DNA of 64,000 nt from Dryomyza anilis (Eukaryota > Arthropoda > Insecta > Diptera > Dryomyzidae). Position 1 is the stretch's first letter, and each line of letters begins with the position of its first letter. Of this stretch, positions 21,509 to 32,910 are shown one piece after another. The position numbers were made by a program, and so were the translations under genes. The notes beneath the pieces were generated by a model. The model searched no databases. It was not told the DNA's origin and worked only from the letters and a program-made list of their open reading frames with translations. Location of the stretch: the NCBI GenBank assembly GCA_951804985.1, contig OX638132.1:38821556-38885555 (forward strand), in the 5' to 3' direction.

Positions 21509-22020
21509 ATGCCTCCCGACAAAAGTGTGATACCACGATGGAATCCTCAACACCATAGCTATCACGCTAACTAGGTGTGTACTCGGAGAATCTTCTCCGA
21601 GTAAGTAACCTCCAAATTAACCTCCAAAAGTAACCTCCAAATATGTACATTTTTCATTAAAATAGCCCAACTGTAGAACCACTCCCATTTTTAAAAAAAT
21701 GCCTCCCCAACCAAGTGGAACACCTTTTTGGAATCGTTATGCCCTAATCTAGTTATGGATAGTAGGTCACCACGCGGAGAATCGTCTCTGGACTTCGCAA
21801 TTTGCGTTCAAAGTAACCTCTAAATATGAACATTTTTCATGAAAATAGCCCAACTGTAGAACCACTCCCATTCTTAAAAAAATGCCTCCCTAAATAAGTG
21901 GAATACCTTTTTGGAATCATTATGTCCTAATCTAGTTATGGATAGTAAGTCATCATGCGGAGAATCATCTCTGGACTTCGCAATTTGCGTCCAAAGTAAT
22001 CTCCAAAGTAATCTCCAAAG
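21509..22020. repeat. Tandem array, about 2.8 units of ~185 bp
   Basis: The string AAAAATGCCTCCC recurs at about 21507, 21696 and 21877. Between occurrences the order TGGAATCRTTATG, CTAATCTAGTTATGGATAGT, GGAGAATC, CTTCGCAATTTGCGT, AAATATG.ACATTTTTCAT, TAGCCCAACTGTAGAACCAC is repeated. It has a satellite-like unit length and no coding potential. Confidence 0.8.
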
Positions 22021-24206
22021 TTCATTGTCCTTAATATTGATCTGTTAATAGCATTTGTTTACATTTAGGGTTATTTTTTGTGGATCTTGTTTGTTATGAC
22101 ATCCCTGACTTTTGTTCTTCTATGAAATGTCAGACCAGTAGAGTGTTGCCCACAGACAACGATTTTTACAACAACCACAAGAAAAATTAAAATAAAGTTG
22201 TTGCAAAATTCGTTGCTAGCTCGATGATCAGCTGTTATTGTTTATATATTTTTCAAAAGTTTGGAGTCGTTTTAGAGGACGGAGGATTCAAATGATTGAA
22301 TGACAATGGTACCAAAAAATTTCTAAAAATGAGACCTTTCAAATGGTTTGACTGTCATTTCACCAGTATATTTCTAGATCTTCCAAATCGGCCATAATCT
22401 CAAATTTTTGATTCAAAATTCGTTTCTGGGATTAACAAAATTTTCTGCATATATGACACCTATGCCCTTCGATAGATATTATTTTTACAAAAATTCCGAT
22501 ACCAGTATTAATGTCCTAACGAATTTCCTACCATTCATTCATTGCATTCACTAAAATTCGCTCTTAAAATTAATTCGCATATTTAATATACCGGAAATAG
22601 TATTGATATATAAATATGCCTGCATTTTTGATTTTATCGATCCTTTAGATAGAAACGAATCCATCAAAACCATTTTTAAAATCCAAATATATTCTATATG
22701 TGAATATGTCATCTTGTAACTAATATAATAATAATAAATTCCATATATACTTTGGTATAACTGGTAAGGGCTTTCATAAGAAGATGTAGACGAATCTTCG
22801 ATTTCATCTTTTTTTTTGGTTATTTCATTTTGTGTCATGTCATGCGCGTAACCATTCGTGTTCAAAATATCACATGTGGGATTTCTTAGGATTTTTTCCC
22901 AAATCTAGTCGGCTGCGAATTTGATTATCCCATACGCCATTTTTGTTTGCTTTAAATTACGTATCACTTATATACTGTAGTTGTAATACCGATTTCTATT
23001 TTTCGATATTATTATTATATCTGAGATATTCAGAATCGACTTTTCCCAAATTCATTATTTTATCGTTTACTTAACATTGTATTGCTCCATACACCACTTT
23101 TTGGTATATGGAGCAAATTTATCCTGTAATTAATTACGAATATAAAAAAAATAGTTAACGCGTAGATTTCGAAAAAAATTAATGTAAATGTTCGTTATTA
23201 ATTGACTCGAACCCGACTAAATGGCGTATGGGGCAAACACGTTCTCAGGTAACGATTTAGTAAATCATTTGTGTTCTTTACTTTTCTGTTCTACACAGTA
23301 TATTTCTTCTTGAAATTCAAATGAATATTTCTGTTTATAGAATAATTCCATATCATATGGTGGACCTGGCATAGACATTCTGCGGAAGATGTAGACGTCT
23401 CCAAGTGAATCTTTCATTTATTTGCGCGTTTTCTCTTTTTAATTGCTCCTAAAATTATACCTAACAAATTTTTTTTTGCGCCGTTTTCATAATATTTTTA
23501 TCGGTGTTACCCTGTTGCACTACCTCATCGGTATTATCGGTGTTACCCTGTTGCACTACCTCATCGGTAATGCAGTGCACTTCCTTATCGATAATGCAAG
23601 AAAGTACATGACAACGTGGTATGAGAACTTGTCACGCAATAAAATCCATCATCGAATTTGCTCCAAATTCATTATTTTAACTATTACTTAACATTAAATG
23701 TTCTCTGTGACAGTTGAAAAAGATTTGACTTACAATTTACTATACATATTAATGATCAATCCAATTCATAGTAAATTTTCTAGAAATGTTAACAAATCAC
23801 AAACTGTTATTCTTCATAGTAAAAGCATATGAAACGTAGTGTACCACATTTTGGACGCTGGCATCAATTTTCTGAAGTGGTCTTGACGCTCGGGCTTGAA
23901 GTCTACGATATTGGTTGGATGACATATAACGGGATAATTAATTGAAAAATGACCTTTTTGTTGTCCAATATGAGGATCCGCTTTTTTACTTATTTTCGGG
24001 ATTAAGTCAATATTTAAAAGAAAAAAAAAACTAAATGTAGTTTAATTTGATATCAAGTTGAAAATGAGTCTAAATCTTGATTTGATGTAAACGTTAAAAA
24101 CAATTTAAGAATAAGTTTAATATTGATTTGTAAAAATTCAATTTTCAAGTTAAGGTTAAATTTTCAGTTTTTATTTAAAAACTATGATTCTTAAATTTAG
24201 GTTAAA
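22021..24206. other. AT-rich region with small repeats, no gene
   Basis: Notable items: an inverted pair CCCATACGCCATTT (about 22931) and AAATGGCGTATGGG (about 23218); a hairpin TTGCTCCATACACC...GGTATATGGAGCAA at about 23083-23118; and a 36-bp tandem duplication containing GTGTTACCCTGTTGCACTAC (about 23500-23572). The open frames here look fortuitous. Confidence 0.4.
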
Positions 24207-25988
24207 GGTGTTTCAAACGTTAACCTTAACTCTACGATTTGAAAGTAATGATTGATTTCAATGCATTCGCAAGTTAATGTTAAGTGCAATGCTATATTGA
24301 GATGAGGCAAAAATGCGTATATTTTCCGCATGTCTGCGTGCTTATTGTGCCTCATATGAGAGGCACGTAAATTTTTCTCGCATGAGTCTCATATGCTCCG
24401 TATACAATTTTTCTCGCACGTAAGCGATGCTTTTGAGGTGCATATGATGACGCACATGTCTGCAATATGAGCTCATTCGTGCGAGAAAACTCGCGTGCGT
24501 ACGATCTTAGTGCTAGCGTACTGCGAACATTTTGCTATATGGGTGCTTAAAAATTTTCGTCTGCAACTTAAGGCGAATGCGGTGCTTGTTTCAGTATAAC
24601 TGATATCCCAATATGGCATTGCACTTAATATTCACTTGCGAGTGCTTTGAAATCTATTATTACTTTCAAATCATAGAGTTAAATCATAGAGGTTAAAGGT
24701 CCATTCATATCAGACAGCACGTTGCGTATCATGCACGTAGCGTATCATGCACGTTCATGCAAAGGCGTTCATATCAGCATCATGCAAACGCACTCAGGGT
24801 TGTGAAATATAAACTTCACTTATACATTTATAATAAAACAACAACCCTTTCATTTACTGTCAAAATAATTACAACAAATGTGTTTTAAATCTTTTTGGCT
24901 CCAAACCGATGGAAAACAACCGTACCTCCCGTTGCCCCACATCAAGAGCAACGTTGTCTTCGTTTTCATCAAGAGCGATTTGACTGGGGATCGCTGCTCG
25001 CCCCCATGCCGGGACACTACTACAAACCGTCATCTTAGCACAGTGTACTGACTTTCCACAATGTTATGTACTTATATACTTCTCTAATAGGTTTCAAAGT
25101 GTTTATTTGAAAGCAACCATAAACCAATCTTGAAGCCTGGCGCTTTTCGATGCCATTTTACATGTTGTTGAACATTTCGCCTTCTCATGCGGTCAAGCAA
25201 GTGGTTAGTCTAGCAAGTCTCGCCTTATCTTCTCGTCCCAGATTTTGTACATTAAGGACTAGTGAGCCAAGTTTTAGGGTGGTGTTACTAACTTGTAACT
25301 TGTCTGGCGTCTGTACAAATACATCATTTTAGATTACAAATCTTAGCAGCAGGGTAATTGTAAATTTAATAATATACTAAGCATTAATTAAATAAATAAG
25401 CGATTTAAAAAAATGTCTTCGGTATATTTATTATTATGGTATAATTATAAAATGTTGAAAATATTCAACTACTGGAGAACAGTTTCATGCGCGTATTAAC
25501 ATCAGCGACAGTCTTCTTCATTTCACATTATGACTATCAGACGCATCAATTTGGAGACCAGCTTTCCCATTAATTCCTGCGAGAACTCCGCGGATATCTT
25601 TTTCCCGAAATCTTTCTGAATTTCGCGTGTTTGTTGATATTGCTCAAGATTGATTATTTAATTTGATTTAAATATTTGACGTTTAAAAAAATGGGTAGTC
25701 TCGTTAAAAAAATTTATTAAAAAATACTACAATATCACTACAATCTCAAAATTTTGTAATAAAAACAAGAAAAAGCAGTAAATATTTTATAATTCTGCAA
25801 CAATGCATGCAGCAGGCTCCTGCAAAACTATTTTGCATGATACGATACGTGCATGAACGGGACCCAAAACGCATGATATGAACACTCTCATATAAAATGT
25901 ACTGAAGAATATTTGTCGTGCATGATACGCTACGTGCATGATACGCAACGTGCTGTCTGATATGAATGGAACTTTATGTTTGAAACAC

Positions 25989-25989
<1 letters not shown>
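24207..25989. mobile_element. Foldback element with nested TIR element
   Basis: The left arm starts GGTGTTTCAAACGTTAACC and continues TCTACGATTTGAAAGTAAT. The inverted right arm has ATTACTTTCAAATCATAGAG and ends GTTTGAAACACC at 25989. Between the arms is a segment of about 345 bp (24288-24632) with its own inverted ends (TTAAGTGCAATGC) and many CATATGAG/CTCGCACG words. The right arm is interrupted by 24696-25974. The RTE-like LINE tail abuts its right edge. Confidence 0.65.
24696..25974 (+). mobile_element. TIR element with TA duplication (1,279 bp)
   Basis: Ends AAGGTCCATTCATATCAGAC and the inverted AAGTTCCATTCATATCAGAC form, with further inverted CAGCACGTTGCGTATCATGC/GTAGCGTATCATGCACG blocks. 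TA lies on each side (24694-24695 and 25975-25976). Deleting the element restores GGTTATGTTTGAAAC, which matches the opposite arm of the host foldback (GGTTAACGTTTGAAAC), so the boundaries are well supported. A related, split copy is at 3065-3297 plus 6790-7465. No transposase recognised. Confidence 0.75.

Positions 25990-26040
<51 letters not shown>
25990..26040 (-). repeat. (AAGT)n 3' tail of RTE-like LINE copy 2
   Basis: Perfect CTTA iterations on the plus strand directly after the LINE 3' end. Such microsatellite tails replace poly(A) in RTE-clade elements. Confidence 0.9.
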
Positions 26041-28013
26041 TTTGGCCATTACAACCCATGATGGGTTTCGGTCGCAGCAATCAACCCTCGCCAGTCGCTT
26101 CTGCATTGCGCGCGCTGGCGCAAGTGTTGTCAGGTTGTCTCGCACTTGGTCACTCCACCGGAGATTCGGACGCCCTCTCCCACGTTGACCACCACTGGGT
26201 ACAGAATTTAACACCTTTTTTGCTGGAGCGCTTTCATCCAAACGCTCGATATGTCCAAGCCAGCGTAGGCGCTGGATCTTAATGCGCCTGACTATATCAA
26301 TGTCGGCGTAGAGCTCATACAGCTCGTCGTTCCATCTGATTCTGTACTCGTTTTCAACGCATATCTGGCCATTGATTTTCCGAAGAATCTTTCTCTCGAA
26401 CGCTCCTAAAGCTCGCTCATCGGTGTTGACAAGCGTCCATGCCTCAGCGCCATAGTAGAGGACTGGCATGATGAGCGACTTATAGAGCGTAATTTTTGTC
26501 CATCGAGAGAGGGCTCTGCTCCTCAATTGCCTACTGAGCCCAAAGTAGCACCTGTTGGCAAGAGTTATTCTTCGGCTAATCTCCAGGCTGACATTGTTTT
26601 CCTTGTTGATGCTGGTTCCTAGGTATACGAAGTCTTTTACAACTTCGAAGTTGTGGTTGTCAATAGTGACGTGTTGTCCAAGACGCCGGGACTCTTTGCT
26701 TGTTGACACCAGGTACTTCGTCTTGTACTCGTTCACCGTAAGACCCATTCGACGCGATTCCCTCTCTAAACTGGAGAATGCTGCACTGACTGCTCGTACA
26801 CTCTGCCCAATGATGTCGATATCATCAGCGTACCCGAGCAACATGGAACTTTTGTTGAAAATAGTGCCATTGTGGTGGAGTTGTGCAGTTCTTACAATCT
26901 TCTCCATTATTAGGTTGAAGCCTTGTCTGAAACCTCGTTCTGTATTAAACGTATCGGTGAGGTTGTTCCCAATTCTCACTGAGCAACGTGTGTCGCTCAG
27001 GGTCATCCTGCAAAGCCTTATAAGTTTCGCAGGTATACCGAACTCAGACATGGTGGCGTATAAGCGACTTCTTATCGGACTGTCGAAGGCAGCTTTGTAG
27101 TTGACGAAGAGGTGGTGGGTGTCGATCTGCCTCTCTTTGGTCTCCTTCTTAAGGATTGGGCAGAGTATACTGAGATTCCATTCGCTAGGCATGCTTTCTT
27201 CTGACCATATTCTGCTGATGAGCTGGTGCATGCTCGTTATGAGCTCATCGCCTCCGGTCTTAAACAAATCAGCAGGCAGACCAACCGATCCTGCGGCTTT
27301 GTTGTTTTTCAGCCTGTTGATGGCTGTGCAGACCTCTTCACGGTCAGGCGGCGGTATGTCAACGCCGTCGTCAGCAACTGGGGTTGTCAAACTGTCTTCT
27401 CCATCAGCGGAATAGTTGTAATCATCGCCTGCTAGAAGATCAGAGAAGTGCTCTCTCCATAATCTCAGTGTACCTTGGACATCTGTTACTAGATTCCCAT
27501 CATCGTCCTGACAGGAAGAGGGTCCGGTCTTTGGAATCCAAGCACCTCTTCGGCAGCCGTACGCATTGAGCGGGAGACGTGTGTCCACTGCGCGCATATA
27601 TCATCGAGAGGGGGAGTGCCTTGGGCAAGCAGGTGTGAGAGTCGAGCGGAATAGGCTTGTTCAGTCTGTTGTGTGTGCAGCTTACTGACGTCTAGCTTTC
27701 TTTGCGTGGGTTTCCGTGCATTTTTCGCAGCGCATAAGCGTGTGCGAACCTTGGCTGCTACAAGGAAGTGATCCGAATCGATGTTGGCATTTCGGATCGA
27801 GCGTACATCCATCACACTAGAAGCGTGCTTTCCGTCAATGGCAACATGATCAATTTGGTTGCGCGTTTTCTGATCGGGTGACCCCCACGTGGCCTTATGA
27901 ATATTGAGATGCTTGAATCTAGTACCACTAAATACCGTGTTTCGTGCTGCGGCGAAGTTGTCGTGGCGGTTGAATTTTCCAACCGTTGAACCAAAGATAC
28001 CCTCATGGCCAAC
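26041..28013 (-). pseudogene. RTE-like LINE, copy 2 (longest RT frame, internally deleted)
   Basis: The endonuclease end lies at 28016-27489 (TRNQIDHVAIDGKHASSV, NANIDSDHFLVAAKVR). RT and C-terminus lie in one 519-codon frame at 27597-26038, with KNNKAAGSVGLPADLFKTGG, MLLGYADDIDIIGQSVRAVS (catalytic Asp pair), YLGTSINKENNVSLEISRR, NRCYFGLSRQLRSRALSR and RLRWLGHIERL. Compared with copy 3 it has lost, in frame, about 64 codons between LCPILKK and TKERQIDTHH (RT fingers, including the YRGIS and GFRPGKST blocks) and the GDTLSCD segment after GFRQG. Compared with copy 1 it also lacks the linker after LGFQRP, which shifts the frame. The 5' end is truncated within the endonuclease. Not functional. 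Confidence 0.85.
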
Positions 28014-28531
28014 CAAAATTTACCTCACAAAATTCTATCAAAAGCTTGGATGCTGCTTTATTAACATTTTTGTTGTTTTTGCACTTTCAAACGAATCAGC
28101 GGATTTGTGACACTACATTTTTGTTCTTAATTTTCGCTGCTCTTTTTTGTTAATGTTATTAGCAAATCATTCTCAAATACAGAGTAAGTGCTAAAAATAG
28201 CATTTATTTTAAATTTTAAACGGATTTGAAAAACACACTAGACCTTAAAGGCAATTATGATTAATTTTTCAAACGCTTACCCAGTGGCATATTGTGATAC
28301 GTTCTCACACAGCATTTTTAATATATATCAATAATGTTACTGAGCAGCGGCCTCATTGAAATAACAGATACGAAAGATCTTGTCTGAGAAGTTATTACAA
28401 CATAACGTAATACAATTAAATTAAAAATAAAAATATAACACCTCCCAGACAACGCAAGAATTCCGAAAAGATTGTTTTCGCAATCTTTTGCCTGAGCGTT
28501 CATGTGCCGTTCATATGTGCCGAAGTCTTTG
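28014..28531. other. Spacer including the inverted 150-bp repeat
   Basis: Bases 28151-28298 are the inverted partner of 14390-14537. The rest is AT-rich with no recognised gene. Confidence 0.5.
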
Positions 28532-28723
28532 CACAGAAAAAAATATTGTACGTATATATAACAATTGATATCAATAGCAAACAAAATCGTATTCCAATTA
28601 AAAATATGAATGTATTTACTAATTAATTAATTGTATTTACACATTTTTTAATTAAAATAATAATAGGAATTAGTTTAATTTAATTTCAATACATCTAAAT
28701 CTTTAATAGTATTAACTACACTA

Positions 28724-29499
28724 CACTAAGAAAAAAAGATGTTTATGAAAGTCTTCTGCAACTATCAGTTTAAATTTACGCCTTGTAGCAAATATTTAAA
28801 CATCCCATAAGTTTCAATAAAGTTGCAGCGGAACTATTAATATTTTTTAAAAATTACGTATATGCAGAAAGTTACGAGATGTTTGCCACAACAGCAATGA
28901 AAATTGAGATATTTACGGTTGACTGATAGCAAACATCCTGAGTTCTTGGATATTTGCAGCAAAACTTTTAAGGTATTTTGACATTTGACAAAGATTAAAA
29001 AAGGAAAATGACGTACTTTTTCCTTACGCTCTATTTATCCACAACAATTAAGTAATTCAAATGGTGTAAAAAAGTGCCAACTCAAATATTACATTTTAAT
29101 GGTAAAAGTGAAAATAAAATATCCCGTCATTTAAATTATCAACACGTGATGGAAAATATTTCTTTTCAGAGTTTACTTTTATGACAGCATCGCCGGTCGG
29201 ACTTGGTTCTTCAGCGAAGAAATTTCTAGTCGTTATACAATTTTACCTTCGCAAGATTTATAAACACGATGGCGATGTATAACCAGGATACTATTTTAGA
29301 ATAAATAAAAATACACTTGATTCATTTTATTTTAATTCAATAAAAATTACTCCGCAAATTCTAATGGAGTACCTTTTCCAAATATTCCACAACTATTTCC
29401 ATATTTGTAAGATGTTTAATTGATGGTTGGTTGCTATAAATAATCGTAAATTTTAAAGATTGTTGCCAGCAATATTTATCGTATTTTGTTTTCTTAGTG
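28724..29499 (-). mobile_element. CACTAAG-family TIR element, copy 2
   Basis: Ends CACTAAGAAAAAAAGATG and TTTTCTTAGTG. Its sequence is the reverse complement of copies 1 and 3 over most of its 776 bp. It is directly joined to the next copy, forming a 1.6-kb palindrome. Non-coding. Confidence 0.8.
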
Positions 29500-30357
29500 T
29501 AAGAAAACAAAGATGGTTACCAGAAATATCACAGCCCTAAATATCAAGATATTTACAAATTATTTAGATCGGCTTTGAGACAAAGATCTGACAAATAGGC
29601 TAATTATTGCTGGCAACCATCTTTCAAATTTACGATTATTTATGGCAACCATCAATTAAACATCTTACAAATAGGAAAATAGTTGTGGAATATTTGGAAA
29701 AGGTGCTCCATTAGAATTCGCGGAGTAATTTTTATTGAATTAAAATAATATGAATCAAATGTATTTTTATTTATTCTAAAATTTTAACAGTATCCTGGTT
29801 ATACATCGCCATCGCGTTTATAAATCCTTCGAAGTTAAAATTGTACAATGACTTGAGACTTCTTCACGGAATAGCCAAGTTTGCCTGTGCTGCTATCAAC
29901 AAAGTAAACTCTGAAAAGAAAGATTTTCCATTACGTCTTGATCACTTCAATCCCTGGACATTTTATTTTCACTTTTACCTTTAAAATGTAATATTTATGT
30001 TGACACTTTTTTACACTATTGGATTAACTTAATTGTTGTGAACAAATCGAGCGTAAGGAAAAAGTACGCCATTTTCCTTTTTTTATAGAAGTCAAATGTC
30101 AAAATAACTCGAGATTTTTGTTGCAAATATCTAAGAAATCAGGATGTTTGCTATCACTTAACTGTAGATATCTCAGTTATCATTGCTGTTGTGGCAAACA
30201 TCTCGTAACTATCTGCATATATGTTATATTTAAAAAATATTAATAGTTTTGCTGCAACTTTATTGAAACTTATGGGATGTTTGAATATTTGCTACAAGGC
30301 GTAAATTTAAACAGATAGTTGCAGCAAGACTTTCATAAACATCTTGTTTTCTTAGTG
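29500..30357 (+). mobile_element. CACTAAG-family TIR element, copy 3
   Basis: Starts TAAGAAAACAAAGATGG directly at the end of the preceding copy (the CAC is shared or lost) and ends GTTTTCTTAGTG. It has the same orientation as 38-860. Non-coding. Confidence 0.8.
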
Positions 30358-30679
30358 TACTTTTATTTGTTACTTTTGATTTATTCATTTTCTTAAATTC
30401 CAACACTGTTTTTTTCTTCTGGATTTCATTATGTTTTTTGTTTGTGCCTCTCGTGCGACGGCGGCGTCTTTCAGTTTCTTCTAACATTATTTTCTTCTAC
30501 GTTGCTATTTTAAAACAGGATATTTCACTATTTAGTGTATGTTATGTTATTAAAGCATTAAATGGCTCAATTTATTTTTGCTGTTAAGAATTTGAACAAA
30601 CAGCTTATGATGCTCATTTTGTTGAGCTTTGTTAAAATGTTAATGTTAACTTAGATTACTAATATACCTACGCTGTATG

Positions 30680-31112
30680 TGCGAAAAAAGTGGCGAGATC
30701 GGTCTATTGTGACCTATGATCCGACCACTTATGTTCAAATACCTCATATAAAATGTACATATAAAGATCAATTTTTATGTATACGTGCTTAGGTAAACTT
30801 TTTTGGTCAAATATATATGGATATCATGCTCAAATACATTATAATAATGTTTTCCGGCAAAAAGACTTGTGGTTCACAAAAAAAAATCGAAATTCGGTAC
30901 ACCTACCCATTTGTAAATATGGGTATCAAATGAATGGAAATTCTTCAGCGATAGAATGTTTGTAGTTATTTTCAGGATTCGTATACCCTGGTGACCTATA
31001 TATCACTTTGAATGGTAACCACACATATGTGTAGGGTATTTATAGTCGGCTTAGACCGACTACACCTACTTTAAAATTTCCCATGTGATCTAACCTTCCC
31101 AACTGGTTTTTA
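30680..31112 (-). repeat. Interspersed 'TAGTCGG' repeat, copy 2
   Basis: Inverted relative to 1981-2625. Retains the ACCCATTTGTAAATATGGGT hairpin, ACACATATGTGT, the TAGTCGG...CCGACTA hairpin and the AACCTTCCCAACTGG end. The ACAGACGG end is missing. Confidence 0.7.
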
Positions 31113-31501
31113 AATTGAAATCTATTCATAGATCATGTATGCTTAGTGTAAAGTTTCGTTAAGATTGAGCTAAACTGTATTTACGGAGAGCTAAAATTGA
31201 CTTCTGTGCCACAGTGCAGTGTTGCAATTTAAGAAAATGAATAAATCAAAAGTAACAAATAAAAGTAGTTAATACTATTAAAGATTTAGTTGTATTGAAA
31301 TTATATTATATTTATTCCTATTAATATTTTAATTAAAAAATGTGTAAATACAATTAATTAATTAGTAAATACATTCATATTTTTAATTGGAATACGATTT
31401 TGTTTGCTATTAATATCAATTGTTATATATACGTACAATATTTTTGTCTGTGCAGTTAGCCCTTTCCGTACCTAAATGTTCTGTCATATCAGCGTTATTT
31501 G

Positions 31502-32149
31502 CACACAGAAAAAAATATTGTACGTATTTATAACAATTGATATTAATAGCAAACAAAATCGTATTCCAATTAAAAATATGAATGTATTTACTAATTAATT
31601 AATTGTATTTACACATTTTTTAATTAAAATATTAATAGGAATAAATTTAATATAATTTCAATACAACTAAATCTTTAATAGTATTAACTCAATTAATTGG
31701 CCCACCTGTAGAAGTTGTGAAAACTGACTTCGGTAAAACATTCGTTAGGTTGAAAGAATTTTACAAAGCATATCAAACAGTATAAATACTTATTTAATAT
31801 TTATTTTATGTTATATATTGAATTAAATTATTTTTATTTTCATGTTTATCTTGTATTTAATTTAACAAAATATTTAATCCAATTTCTATCGAATGAAATT
31901 TTTAATTGATATTACTAATTAATTAATTAATTAATGACTTAAAAATTCCCAATAACAAAATGAATATATATAACAACTTTAATATCAATATGACAAAAAA
32001 ATTAATTAAAGTTTCTCCAATTAACATATTTTCATTATTACGAAAATGGAATTCAATGCTACTAAATGTTACATCGGTTGAGTTTCAATTAAAAATTAAT
32101 TGGATTGATTAACATTTTAGTTATATTTGCACACTTTTTTTTCTGTGTG
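31502..32149 (+). mobile_element. CACACAGAAAAAAATATTG TIR element (648 bp)
   Basis: Ends CACACAGAAAAAAATATTG and TTTTTTTTCTGTGTG. The first ~190 bp match the left arm of the foldback at 28532. It ends 152 bp before the eIF4B start codon, so it forms part of, or replaces, upstream promoter sequence. Non-coding. Confidence 0.75.
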
Positions 32150-32301
32150 TGAGTTTTCATTGGGTGGGTTATTATTAAGAATAGAAAAAATGTGAAATTT
32201 AAGTTATTGTATGAGATGATTGCTGAGTAGCACTTAATTAAAAATTCGTGATGTTGGCAACAGTGTAATCTTTACAATTCGTCGGTTCAGTTTATTCTAA
32301 A
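32150..32301 (+). promoter_or_regulatory. eIF4B proximal promoter / 5' UTR interval
   Basis: These 152 bp are all that separates the upstream TIR element from the ATG, so the basal promoter or the 5' UTR must lie here or inside the element. I see no TATA box or canonical downstream element. A GATGTTGGCAACAGTG segment stands out as the only less AT-rich part. The ATG context (CTAAAATGG) is favourable. Confidence 0.4.
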
Positions 32302-32314
32302 ATGGCTTCTGCAG
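32302..32314 (+). CDS. eIF4B: eIF4B, coding exon 1 (13 coding bases)
   Basis: ATGGCTTCTGCAG encodes Met-Ala-Ser-Ala and the first base of Gly. It is followed at 32315 by an intron starting GTTCGT. The matching acceptor is at 54338 (TTTCTCTTTAG), and the joined reading continues AGKKGKKGKGTVISL. That agrees with the conserved basic N-terminus of eIF4B (Met, Ala and Ser followed by a Lys/Gly-rich run and an ISL motif). The start is chosen because exon 2 has no upstream Met and because this short exon gives exactly the family's N-terminus in phase. The donor departs from GTAAGT. Transcript evidence would settle it. Confidence 0.78.
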
Positions 32315-32910
32315 GTTCGTTTTTAGTTAAATGTGTTTTTAAGTTATTTTAAAACAATTTTATTTATAAATGATGTATAAATTCGTTGGGATCTGTACAA
32401 TTTTTTGTTTTGTTGTATTTTCTATAATAGTTGAAAGTGCAAAAAATTTTCCTCGTGGCTTTTGTACACGTAATGTACTTACCATGTATGTATTCACGTT
32501 GTTAATATGAACAATAGTGTGGAAAACAAACATGATGGGAAAAAATGGATAACAAGGAACTTAATATAATACACATAACGGCGCATAATTATAGATAATT
32601 TTAACATATAGTTAAATTAATGTAAAAAGTGCTAATTAAATTAAACTCTAAATTAATTTTTCTATAGTTATGTTCAATGTCTTACAGAGATAGTTACAGT
32701 AATTCGTCTGTATTGTATTAAAATTATCTAAATTTTCATTGCGTCGAAAGATTTTTATCTCAATTTTGGCTTTTTCATTAAAATCAGTTCTTTGTGAAAA
32801 CTGTATGTGGAAAATTGTGACATCTTTCATGTATGAACATGATTCGCGGATTTCTAAATAAATTTGTTCTGTTTAGATTAACTAGGAATCGTCCTTAATA
32901 ACCGTGTTTT

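Larger units (their letters stand above)
28532..31452. mobile_element. CACAGAAAAAAATATTG foldback (2.9 kb) with nested insertions
   Basis: The left arm (28532-28723, continuing after the insertion at 30359-30410) and the inverted right arm (31218-31452) match over about 240 bp, with ends CACAGAAAAAAATATTG and CAATATTTTTGTCTGTG. The loop holds a 'TAGTCGG' repeat copy (30680-31112). Two head-to-head CACTAAG elements interrupt the left arm, and the uninterrupted right arm shows what the site looked like before. The sequence family is shared with 31502-32149. Confidence 0.75.

Noticed and set aside
26555..27415. Long plus-strand open frames (181 and 104 codons)
   Set aside because: They are the antisense of the RTE-like LINE reading frame; the same shadow appears at 44936-45358.
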